From Melioribacteraceae bacterium (GTDB lineage: Bacteria > Bacteroidota > Ignavibacteria > Ignavibacteriales > Melioribacteraceae): a stretch of 64,000 bases of DNA. Below, piece after piece: positions 17,439-29,100 of the stretch (position 1 is its first letter; each line of letters begins with the position of its first letter). Made by a program: the position numbers and the translations under genes. The notes under the pieces were generated by a model. It was not told the origin of the DNA and ran no database searches. It was given only the letters and a program-made list of their open reading frames with translations. The stretch spans positions 496,001-560,000 of the forward strand of contig JAHBUP010000001.1 in the NCBI GenBank assembly GCA_019638015.1. Direction: 5' to 3'.

Positions 17439-18470
17439 TTGAGTTCAAGAGTTGAGAATTATTTAGTCCCGCTTCTTCGATCAGCGCTTAGCGGAAATAT
17501 TAATAAATTCGAAATCAATCATTTAGTAAAAATAGCCCATCAATTTGCTATCTCAAGATTATCCCAGTTAATCAGCTCCCGGAAAATTTCTTTCGCTATT
17601 CAACCCCATACCATAAGTTCAATTGCGCTCGACTGCATCGCTGAAATTTTTGAGCGAGATGAGAATAATAATTTTATAGAACTGATAAACTATTTTGATG
17701 GGGACAGATCTGTTGACGGTAATTCCGATGAACAAATAATGATTCATTTCAGAATGTTAGTATTCTCAAAACTCAAAGATGGCATTTTCCGCATATACAG
17801 AGAATATGATCCGGTAACAAGCAAAATTTTGCGAAATATTAAGTTGATTGCTAAATCGAATGAACAGATAATATTTCTTGAAAGATTTGGGGATACTTTT
17901 TTAAGTATGAGCAATATTGAGCTTGATGAACATCTTCCCGAATTTCCCTCTGAGGAGCTTGAATCAATATTAATAAGCCGGGTTCATAAAAAAGAAAATA
18001 TAAAAAAACTATTGATTGAGTTATTGCAAATATTAGCTGAATCCGATAGATACCGTAAATTTTATTCGTTAATAGATATTGCACTTTTACTTAAAGACCT
18101 GTTCTTAAAACTTGAGCTGCCGGTCACTTCTTACTATAATTATGATAATTCTTTAATGAATACAGATATTAAAACAATCGTTGAAAGAAGTATTCTCGAA
18201 ATTAGAAATGAGTTGGAGTATAAGTATTTCACAAAAAATAAGATTGAAAAGGAATTGTTTGATAGTTTTATTGAAGCAATAATTGAAATGCTTAATGATA
18301 CATATATTCTCAATGATGGAATTGAAATTTCCCATTATGATTATCTCAAAAAACTAAATCCCGCTTATTCTTACGAAGAATACAGAAATAAACACCGAAT
18401 AAAGTTTGAGTATATGGTAAAGCTATCAAAAAAAATAGTAGTTAATAATCTTAAAAATGAATTTGATTAG
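17439..18470 (+). CDS. Divergent sigma-70-like regulator (copy 2)
   Basis: The 343-residue, almost wholly helical product is related over its length to copy 1 (10472-11401). The N-terminal two fifths resemble sigma region 2: a helical LVKIAHQFAISRLSQLI, then ISSIALDCIAEIFERD (compare DLxQExFxxLW in ECF sigmas), then FRMLVFSKLKDGIFRIYREYD. The C-terminal segment (YSYEEYRNKHRIKFEYMVKL) could serve as region 4. The only start codon in a frame open from 17343 is TTG at 17439, with no Shine-Dalgarno. A zf-HC2 anti-sigma gene follows 57 bases later, which strongly supports a sigma-type role. The family itself is not one I can name. Confidence 0.6.
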   Translation: MSSRVENYLVPLLRSALSGNINKFEINHLVKIAHQFAISRLSQLISSRKISFAIQPHTISSIALDCIAEIFERDENNNFIELINYFDGDRSVDGNSDEQIMIHFRMLVFSKLKDGIFRIYREYDPVTSKILRNIKLIAKSNEQIIFLERFGDTFLSMSNIELDEHLPEFPSEELESILISRVHKKENIKKLLIELLQILAESDRYRKFYSLIDIALLLKDLFLKLELPVTSYYNYDNSLMNTDIKTIVERSILEIRNELEYKYFTKNKIEKELFDSFIEAIIEMLNDTYILNDGIEISHYDYLKKLNPAYSYEEYRNKHRIKFEYMVKLSKKIVVNNLKNEFD

Positions 18471-18527
18471 TGCAAATAATAATAACAATTCTGCACTCGC
18501 TAAAAGGTGAAAGGAAATCCTTGTATA

Positions 18528-19808
18528 ATGAAACACTTCGATGAAAATATTATTGAGCTCTTGATTCATGGGGATAAGAAAATTCTGAAGCGGAAGGAAG
18601 AAATTGAGAATCATATATCCGAATGTTTTAGCTGCAGGGAGTTATACAATCAAATCACTCAATTCTATGCTACAGTGGAAAAGGGGGAAAACATAAATGA
18701 TAGGGATCAGAAATTAATAGAGTCAAAATCTCTTGTAATTAACCCGGTTGCAGTAAATAAAGATTCTATTCTATCCCCAATTCCCAAAACAATAATCTCA
18801 AGAACCTATTATTTTATTAGAACAGAACCGGTAAAAGCCACGGTTTCTCTTGCCGCTGCTATTGCAATATTTTTAATGGGACTAAATTTTAACTCTATTT
18901 TTCAAAATAATAATCCGGCAGTTTCGGTTCTCAACGATAGCTTAAAAACATTACGGGTTTATAATAATTCATCAAATGAGCTTTACTCAATTCCCTATTA
19001 TTCACCCTTTATTGTTAGTGAAAATGAAATACTTTATAATATAAATACCCATATACTTTCGGATTTGGATAATGACAAAATAAATGAACTGATCTCAATT
19101 GTACAAACAAGCAAGAAGGAGCCGAAGAATTATAATGAGGTGAAAATCTACAATAATAAGGGAGAGGTAATTAACAGCGCAACAATTGGAGGTGAGGTAG
19201 AATATTTTGGAAGAAAATTGGGATCCTACTTTGTAGCATTTTCACTTGTTGTAGCAGATTTTGACAAGGATGGATTTAAAGAAATTTATGTGGGGGGACA
19301 CAGTTATAACTCCCCCTACGTATTAACAAAGTTTGATCATCAACTCAATAAAATAGGTGAATACTGGCATCATGGTCATTTATGGGGGATGAATTATTTA
19401 CAACTGGGGAGCGAAGAGGGGATTGTACTTTTGGGATTAAATGATGTTAATGATGATAAAGCTTTTCCGGTTGCTGTATTTTTAGACCCTAATAAGATCA
19501 TGGGGAAATTGCAGTCAGCCAATACGCCAGTATTTAAGGACCTTCCACTTTTAAATGAAACACATTACAAGAAATTTGCTCGAACCTGGATTTCCGATTC
19601 AATTAAGCATAAACCCAGAATTAATACTTTACTGGAAGTTACAAACGATTCAACGTTTAAGGTACAATATGGATTTTCTTCAATTACCTATACTAATCTG
19701 TATTCCAGCTTAATTTTAACACTTAACAAAAATTTCGAAGTAGTTGATATTCTCCAGCCGGATGGTTTTAAAAGAAAGTGGGGAAAACTTGATGGGCAGT
19801 CTTTTTGA
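18528..19808 (+). CDS. Transmembrane anti-sigma factor (zf-HC2) with periplasmic FG-GAP-like domain
   Basis: ATG 18528 is chosen over an in-frame GTG at 18507 because the motif begins immediately after it and AAAGGAAAT lies upstream. The 426-residue product has the zinc-binding HxxxCxxC of anti-sigma factors (His29, Cys33, Cys36 in ENHISECFSC) and a linker. One transmembrane helix (about 101-119) follows, then a periplasmic domain of about 300 residues with FG-GAP/VCBS-type calcium-loop blocks: LSDLDNDKINELISIV and VADFDKDGFKEIYVGG. The preceding gene should encode its sigma partner and the next gene is the T9SS giant. The outer domain should sense an envelope signal; which one is not known. 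Confidence 0.78.
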   Translation: MKHFDENIIELLIHGDKKILKRKEEIENHISECFSCRELYNQITQFYATVEKGENINDRDQKLIESKSLVINPVAVNKDSILSPIPKTIISRTYYFIRTEPVKATVSLAAAIAIFLMGLNFNSIFQNNNPAVSVLNDSLKTLRVYNNSSNELYSIPYYSPFIVSENEILYNINTHILSDLDNDKINELISIVQTSKKEPKNYNEVKIYNNKGEVINSATIGGEVEYFGRKLGSYFVAFSLVVADFDKDGFKEIYVGGHSYNSPYVLTKFDHQLNKIGEYWHHGHLWGMNYLQLGSEEGIVLLGLNDVNDDKAFPVAVFLDPNKIMGKLQSANTPVFKDLPLLNETHYKKFARTWISDSIKHKPRINTLLEVTNDSTFKVQYGFSSITYTNLYSSLILTLNKNFEVVDILQPDGFKRKWGKLDGQSF

Positions 19809-20177
19809 GGTAGCTACCCAATCATCTTCCAACTCATAGTTCGCTTAATCTTTTCGCTCCTCTAATTAAAAGAAAAAATCTTCCTATTAAATTCTGCAAC
19901 AAATCATGATTGAAAGGATTAGTTACTAATATCATGGATTAAAATGATTAAAACCATTCATGTCGTGTTTTTTCTCGTTATTGTTTCACTTTAAAAAGGA
20001 AGATTATCCACCTGCCTTTTTGTTAGAATAATGTGCAATCGAAAAGACAGCTTGTCGTTATTTACTAAAGTATAAGAATTGTAACTATATAAAGTTATTA
20101 AGTTTTCCTGTCCTTTCTTAAATGAGGCAAAAATTAAATTCAATTTACGTTGTATAATTAATTTGCATGGAGGTTGT
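19809..20177 (+). other. Upstream region of the giant T9SS gene
   Basis: 369 bases, AT-rich, no gene. A TATAAT occurs at 20153-20158, close to the start at 20178, without a clear -35 at the right distance. No terminator hairpin is seen after 19808, so transcripts of the anti-sigma gene could reach the giant gene. Confidence 0.35.
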
Positions 20178-23100
20178 ATGAAATTCCTCGTGTATTGTTT
20201 TTTATCTTTTTTATTATTTGTAACAAATATATCTGGTCAAAATATTCCAACTTTGTTACAACCCCCAAATGGATTTACAGAAGTTCCTGCACAGAACGCA
20301 TTTTTCAATTGCAGTTGGGTTAATAATGCAAGTATGTACCGCCTATGGATTTCTTCGGATCAAAACTTTAATACAATTGATTATCAGAAAGAACAAACAT
20401 GGCCAGATTTCAGTAACATTTCTTTAACGGAGGGAAATACTTATTTCTGGAAAGTTCAGACAAAGGTGAATGATGTGTGGGAGAGTTGGAGTTCTCCGTT
20501 TAGTTTTACTGTTCATACAATCAACATTGTAACTCCAAGTTATAAATTCTCTGTTATTGACTATCAAGAAAATTCAATCCCAACAAAAACCTTTAGAGGA
20601 GAATTGGTTGGTGATACAAAGGGGGATGGTATTAAAAGACTGCTATCTGGAAATGGTAGAGCGGGTAAGCTTGAGATTTATCAATACATCAATAATACTT
20701 TAGTCTTGGAACATGAAATCCCAATTTTGAATTCACCTTCAGAAAATGCAAGCATTGTGCCTAAAATAATTGGAGATATTGATAACGACGGTAATATAGA
20801 ATTTATAGTGGCGGCTGAAAATTACTCAACAATTCCGACTCCTACATTTTTTGGAATATACCGTTGGAATGGATTGAATTATGTAAAAGTATTTGAAAAA
20901 CAAGAACAAAATTTTGCGGTAAATCAGAATAACTCCGTGATTTTTACGGATTTGAATAATGATGGAAATAATGAATTAGTAATGGTTGTAAATAATTTAA
21001 TTGGAGTATACAATTTTCAAAATAACACATTGAATAAAATTAGTGAGTACCCGCAATTTGTTCAAGCAAGAATTTCTGTCGGTGATACAGATGGTGATGG
21101 ATTAAAAGAAATTGTCACCCATTTTAATTCTCAAAATGGAAGCATTATAAGAATTTTAGGGTTTGATGGGAGTAATTTTAATTTAAAAGCAGATATCAAT
21201 GGATTCATTAATCCACTTGGTGGCGTTTTAGTTGAAGACCTTAATAATGATGGAAAAGGAGAAATTGTAACCGGTACCGGCTGGATAAGAAGCTATGAAT
21301 TGTATATGAATATTATTGGATTTGATGGGAATGGCTATTCAATTATCAAATCAGATAGAACTCAATTTGGAGTTGGCCAGTTTTTAGTTGGAGATTTGGA
21401 TGGGGATGGAAACAATGAAGTGGTTATGTTTAACAATGCCAATGGATCTTATGTTTATGATTATGAAAATGGAAATTATCTACTTGGATTTATAAATCAT
21501 ACCGGTGCCGTTGAGAATGGAGAAGTGGCCGATCTTGATAATGATAATTCAGCTGAAGTGATAGCTGCATCCTATGGAGCACTTCAGATTTTGAGTATCT
21601 ATTCTCAGTCACCAAAGGTAGTATTACTAAATCCAAGCAATCATGTTGGCAATGTAAACCCAATGCCTACATTCACATGGGAAGCATATGCTGGAGCTGC
21701 AAGCTACACATTAGAAATAACAACTATGAGTGATTTTGTAAATCCAGCTTTTAGGTTTACAAATATCACCGGTACAAGTTATACTATGACTGAATCGTTG
21801 AGAGAAAATTTTGGCACATATAATTGGCGCGTTAAGGCAGACAAAAGCCAATGGTCGGATGTATGGAATTTTGGAACTGGGAGTAATATAATACCAAGAT
21901 TGTTGGAACCTCAAGACGGGTATGCGTTTGTTCCAGCCATGAATGCCTTTCTATCATGGAAGTGGGTAAGCGGAGCTTCAAAATACCAATTTCAAATAAG
22001 TTACGATGAGAACTTTTTATCTATCTATCTTGATGAGGAAACTAATCAGAATACCAAATGGAATATAAGTTTCTCAGAAGGAAATACTTACTACTGGAGA
22101 GTTCGATCTTACGTAAACAATTCATGGAGCGAATGGAGTGCGAGCTGGAGATTCAGCGTGAATACAAGAAATCTCACTTTACCCGATTATAAGTTTTCCT
22201 CTGTCGATTTTAGTTTGCCCCGTGAGCAGGGGGGACCATTCAGCTCGGCGCTTGCTGGCAATATAAATAATGATGGGATAACTCGGTTGCTGGTCGGTAG
22301 TCAAGAGACAGGAATGCTTCAAGTGTACCGGAACTTGAACGGAGCTTACATCAAGGAATGGGAAAGACAATTAATTAGTGAAGCCGAGCTACAGCAAACT
22401 CCATACGCATCTATTGTTCCAAACATGATTGGAGATGTAGACAACGATGGCAGAAATGAAATAATTGTGGGATTTGAAGGAATTGATAAAATCGAGATGT
22501 ATCGATGGAATGGAAACACATATGAAAGGATTTTCCAAGGTGCACAAACCGGACATATGAGTAATAGGATTGGAAGCATTGTAGATCTGGATAACGATGG
22601 GCAGAATGAAGTTGTAATGGCGATGCCCTTTGTCGGGGTATACAAGTACACTGGTAACTTATTCCAACAGATTTGGAATAGTAACGAGATGACAGTACAA
22701 CAGATTGCTGTTGGCGATGCTGATAATGATGGAAAGTTTGAACTTGTCTATCCTGTTATGGATGATGAGCGCCCATCCCTAAGTATTGTTGATGTGAATG
22801 GGGGTGTCTACACTAAACATTCATCTGTGACGGGATTTGATCATGCACTCGGAGGGGTTGTCATTGAAGACCTTGATGGAAATAGTTCTAATGAAATTTA
22901 TACAGGTATAACTCAGAGGGCTGCTTCTTATCAATACTTTATTCATAAAATTGAATTCAATGGAACTAGTTACCAAAATACGTCGACTTATGAAACACCA
23001 TGGGGATTATTCAATGCGAAGGTTGGTGATCTGGATTCTGACGGTAAAAATGAAATTGGTTTCTTTGGCAATGTTGACGGGTTAACAGTTCTTGATTATG

Positions 23101-26100
23101 AAAACAATTCCTTGTTGATTGGAAGAGTTCGCCACCACGGTTCGGTACGTTATGGTGAGCTAAGTGATACGGATAATGATGGTGCGGCAGAAATTATTGC
23201 GCCTAACTATGCAGCTTTGGATTTTGTTAGCGTTTTTTCTCAATCACCCAAAGTAGCACTTCTAAGTCCGAGTAACCATATCGGTAATGTAAATCCAATG
23301 ACAACATTTACTTGGGAAGCATTTGCTGGGGCACTTAGCTATACTTTAGAAATAACAACGATGGGTGATTTCACAAATCCGGCATTCAGATTTACAAATA
23401 TCACCGGTACAAGTTATACTATGACTGAATCGTTGAGAGAAAATTTTGGCACATATAATTGGCGCGTTAAGGCAGACAACAGCCAATGGTCAGATGTATG
23501 GAATTTTGGAACTGGAAGTAATCCAATACCAAGATTGCTGGAGCCAAGGAATGGATTTGCTGAAGTGCCTGCACAGAATGCATTCTTAAGGTGGAATTGG
23601 GTAAATGGTGCGACAAGCTTCAGAGTAGAATTATCTGAGGATCAAAATTTTTCAACACTAGTAACATTCCAGGAAAATAATAATACTCAGCTCTGGAATC
23701 TAAACCTAACAGAAGGAAAGACATACTACTGGAGAGCGAAGGCATTATTAAATGGAGTGTGGGGAGAGTGGAGCTCCACATGGAGCTTTACAGTTCATAC
23801 AATAAATATAGCTACACAGCCATATAAGTATGCCTCAGTAGATTACACTAAGTTTGGAGATGCAACAACATCATTCAGAGGAGCATTAGTAGGAGATGTA
23901 AAAGGAGACGGATTAAAGCGCATAGCAATAGGCAATGGAAAAGGTGGAAAACTTGAAATCCATAGGTATGAGAATGGTGAATTAGTAAAGGAAATTGAAA
24001 TACCAATAATATCAAATACTGCCGATTGGACAAGTATAGTTCCCAAAGCCATTGCAGATATAGATAATGATGGGAAAAATGAAATATTAGTTGTTGGCGA
24101 AGGCTCAAGCACGTGGGATCCGTCAGTTACGCAGATATACAAATGGGATGGAAGTAGTTATCAGAAGATATTTGAGAAGACTAATTTCATATATCAGCAT
24201 AGTGCCGTTATGGTGACAGATGTAGATAAGGATGGAAAGAACGAGTTACTGATGTCTGGCGGCAATCTCAGAATTATAAAATATGATAGTGGAACAAATA
24301 TATTTACAGATATCTGGCAATATAATGATGGACCGGATAATGGCAACTTTGCCGTAGATGATGTAGATGGAGATGGGTATAATGAAATAGTATTTGGATC
24401 AAGACAATATCCGGAATGGGAATCAAAGAAACTAATTGTATTGGGATATAATGGAAGTAGTTATCAGTTAGAATCTGAAGTTGGAGGATTTACTTATTCT
24501 TTGGGAGGGGTATCTATTGTTGATCTTAATAATGATGGAAAAAAAGAAATCATTGCCGGTACTGGAAGTGTGCAGTGCTATACTTATAATTTGTATAAAA
24601 TAGAGCACCAATCTGGCGGATATTCAATTACAAATACTGATCGAGTTGGCTTCGGAGTTGCAACAAGTAAAGTTGGAGATATAGATGGCGATGGAAATAA
24701 TGAGGTAGTAATGGCGAGAACCTCATATGGTTCGTATATCTATTATTATTTAAATGGTCAGTATAAGAGTGGATTAGTAGAGCATACAAGTTCATGGAAT
24801 GGCGATGTTGCCAATATAGATTCTGATGTGGCAGCAGAAATCATAGTCCCGGAACAGAATCGATTTGAAGTTGTGAGCATCTTTAATCAATCACCCAAAG
24901 TAGCACTTCTAAGTCCGAGTAACCATATCGGTAATGTAAATCCAATGACAACATTTACTTGGGAAGCGTATTCTGGGGCACTTAGCTATACATTAGAAAT
25001 AACAACTATGAGTGATTTTGTAAATCCAGCTTTTAGGTTTACAAATATCACCGGTACAAGTTATACTATGACTGAATCGTTGAGAGAAAATTTTGGCACA
25101 TATAATTGGCGCGTTAAGGCAGACAACAGCCAATGGTCAGATGTATGGAATTTTGGAACTGGAAGTAATCCAATACCAAGATTGCTGGAGCCAAGGAATG
25201 GATTTGCTGAAGTGCCTGCACAGAATGCATTCTTAAGGTGGAACTGGGTAAATGGTGCGACAAGTTTCAGAGTAGAATTATCTGAGGATCAAAATTTTTC
25301 AACATTAGTGACATTCCAGGAAAATAATAATACTCAGCTCTGGAATCTAAACCTAACAGAAGGAAAGACATACTACTGGAGAGCGAAGGCATTATTAAAT
25401 GGAGTGTGGGGAGAGTGGAGCTCCACATGGAGCTTTACAGTTCATACAATAAATATAGATACACCAGCTTATAAGTTTTCATCAGTTGATTACACAAAAC
25501 AGGGTGATGCAACTTCATCATTCCGTGGCGTACTTTCGGGTAATGTAAAGAATGATGGAATAAACAGAATACTTATTGGTAATGGTAGAGCTGGGAAACT
25601 TGAAATAAGTAGATATGAAAATGGCAATCTGATAAACGAAGATGAAATTACGGTTATAACAAATCCTGTTGATTGGTCAAACTTATCTCCAAAGGCAATT
25701 GCAGATATCGACAAAGATGGGAAAAATGAAATCATTGTAATTGGTGAAGGATTTTCATCGCCACAACCGAATTTATTTAAAATTTACCGCAGTGAAAGCG
25801 GGAGTTATACACAAATTTTTGAAAGGCAGGATAACACATTTAATGTAAATGCTAATAGTTCATTTGAAACCGCTGATTTAGATAAGGATGGAAATATAGA
25901 ATTAATAATGGTGGTGAATGGATTAGTTGGTGTGTATCAGTATTCATCAAATACACTTAATAAAATATGGGAATTTCCACAGCCAACCGACTCTAAATTT
26001 GCGCTAGGTGATACTGATGGCGATGGATACCTTGAAATTATTACAACACAACAGAGCTATCCTGAATGGGAGTCAAAAAGTGTTTACATTCTTGGGTATG

Positions 26101-29100
26101 ATGGAAGCACATATCGGCAAGAAGGAATGCTTAGTGGATTTGTCCCAACACTTGGTGGCATAACCATTGAAGATTTCAACAATGATGGAAAGGGTGAGAT
26201 ATTTGTTGGTACCGGTTCTTATCAAGTATATACTTACAACAATTATGTAATCGGTTTTGATAACGGCGCATATTCAATTCTCAGGAGTGATCGTGTGCAA
26301 TATGGTACGCTAAAGGGCAGGACCGGCGATATTGATGGGGATGGTAAAAACGAAATTGTTTTATTTAGAGCCGCAAATGGTTCATACATTTATGATTATG
26401 AAAATGGTCAATTGAATTTGGGATACATTGATCATAGCGGATATGCTGAAAACGGAGAAGTTGCAAATGTAGATTCAGATCTTGCCGCTGAAATATTGGC
26501 CCCGGCATTTAGCCAATTCAATATTGTAAGCATTTATGATCACTCTCCAAAGGTTGTTTTAATAACTCCTTCACAAGGGCAGAATCAAATAAGTCCAACA
26601 GCGCAATTCAGTTGGCAGCAGTATGAAGGAGCTGTGTCCTATACTTTACAAATAAATAATAATCCAGATTTAACGAATCCATTATATAGTTATCTCACAA
26701 ATAGTACAACTTTTACCGTGCCGCAAGCACTAAATGAGAACAGCGGATACTGGTGGCGGGTCAAGGCAGATAACAGCCAGTGGTCGGATGTATGGAATTT
26801 TTATACATCAAGTAATCCAATTCCAAGATTAATTGAACCCCGAAATGGATATGCTGAGGTTCAAATATGGGGTATTCTTTACTGTTCAATTGTAAGTCAA
26901 GCATCTACTTACTACTTTGAATATTCTCAAGATCCAAACTTTTCTCCCTCACTTACATTGAGTAAAGAATCAATCTCAAATATCGAATATTTCAATTTCG
27001 AAGATGGTAAAACTTACTACTGGAGAACCAGGGCAAAAATTCAAGATATGTGGGGTGATTGGTCTGAGGTTTGGAGTTTTACTGTACATCAAGAAAATAG
27101 GCCTGTATATAAAATTTCCAATGTGGATGCTTCCGCTAATATCCAGTTGGCAAGATCAGTATTGGCAGGCGATTTTAGAGGTGACGGACAAAATAGAATA
27201 TATATAGGGACAAGTGATGGCAAGATTGTAGAATTCGAGTATCAAAACGGACAATATGTTAATATTAGAACGCAACAAATACTATTAGAAAACGAGTATA
27301 AATTGGGAGACGGTGGTTATGGAGATTTAATAATCACACTAATCGAAGATATCGATAAGGATGGGAAAAATGAAATGTTAGTTGATGTTGAACGTACAAA
27401 TAAATTTCTAATACTAAAGTGGGACGGGTCAAAACACGTAAGATGGTTAGAACAAAGTAATAATTCTATCCACTATAAGCCAATGTCATTTGTTGATATA
27501 AATAAAGATGGCATTAACGAATTAGTTGTGGGAGGAAATCAAATCACAATTTATAATTATTCTTCAACGCTAAATTCTTTAGTAACTCTCCAAACTATTA
27601 ATCAATCGACTGGTCTTCAAATAGCTGTAGGTGATATAGATAACGATTATTCTCTTGAGATTATTTCACCATCCTCCCCATGGGCACAATCTAATCATGG
27701 AATTTTGATCATTGGATATGATGGCACTCAATATGTAGTTGAGAACAATATTACTGGCTTTTCACATGCCTTAAATGGATGTGCTGTAGCTGATTTGGAT
27801 GAAAATGGTTTAAATGAAATTTATTCAGGTGTTTATAATGTCGCTACCTATGATTATTATTTTTATAAAATTGAAAAAAGTACGAATGATTTTATTATAA
27901 GCAATCTATTTAATGCTAGGGCTGGAATTTTCGGTGTCCACTCTGGGGATGTAGATGGTGATTCTAAAAATGAGATTGTTTTTAATAAAAATGGTGCTAC
28001 TTCAGTTCTGGATTTTGAAAACAATCAGTACATATGGGGAAACATTGCGAATTCTGGAGTTTTCTGCCATGTAATGGATACTGATAATGATGGAGTTGCA
28101 GAAATGTTATCTCCCCACCAAAATATTGTAATTAGTATAAAATCAGAATTGGCTAAAATTATTTTAGTATCACCCTCTAATAATCAAACCGGTGTTAACC
28201 AATTAGCAACCTTTACCTGGCAACCATTAAGTAATGCTACTCGGTATTTTGTGCAAATAAGCAATACCCCAGATTTTTTTAATCCGATGTTCATGGATTC
28301 GACCGATACACCAACATATACAAAGGCTTTACCTAACAACAGTGTACACTATTGGCGAGTAAAATCGAATAACAGTCAATGGTCAGATATTTGGAAATTC
28401 AATACAATTGGCAATTCCAAACCAATATTACTTTCACCCGAAAATGGTTTTGCACAAGTACCAAGTCATTCTGCAAATTTGAAATGGTACGGTGTAAATG
28501 GAGCAACAAAATATAGAGTTGAAGTTGCGTTAGATCCAAGTTTTACGAATGTAATTTTATTTCAAGAAAATGCAAATGCTGCTTACTGGGATGTTCCTGT
28601 AAATGAAGGAAGCACATATTTTTGGCGAGTTAAGTCTTATACTAATAATATGTGGAGCGAGTGGAGCGATATATGGAACTTTACAGTATGTACTCAAATT
28701 GGTGTAACTCAACAATGGTTAAACCAAGGTGCATTTCCTAGCGAAGATGTTTCTTGGAAATCGCAAAATCATGCAATTGCTGTTGACCCTGATGGTAAAA
28801 TTTGGATAGGGAAATGGCAAAACATAACTGGTTTTATAAATCCGGCTACTGGAAAAGCTTTGCGAGCACCCGTATATCTTACTTATGTTTTTAATCCGGA
28901 CGGTACACAAGCATCATTCTCCCCGTTATTTCAGGTGATGGGAGATACAATGTACACTATATCTCAGCGTGGAATGAGAACAAATATTGACGGAAATATT
29001 CTTTTATCAACTGGTCCCGGCAGTAATCCCGCTGCTTTATATATGATCGATTATAAGACAGGTTATGGATTGAAAAAAGTTACATTCCCGGGAACTCCTA

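Noticed and set aside
23241..25458. CRISPR array or transposon for the repeats in the giant gene
   Set aside because: The repeats are long, in frame and encode FN3 modules; spacing equals one structural unit of the protein.
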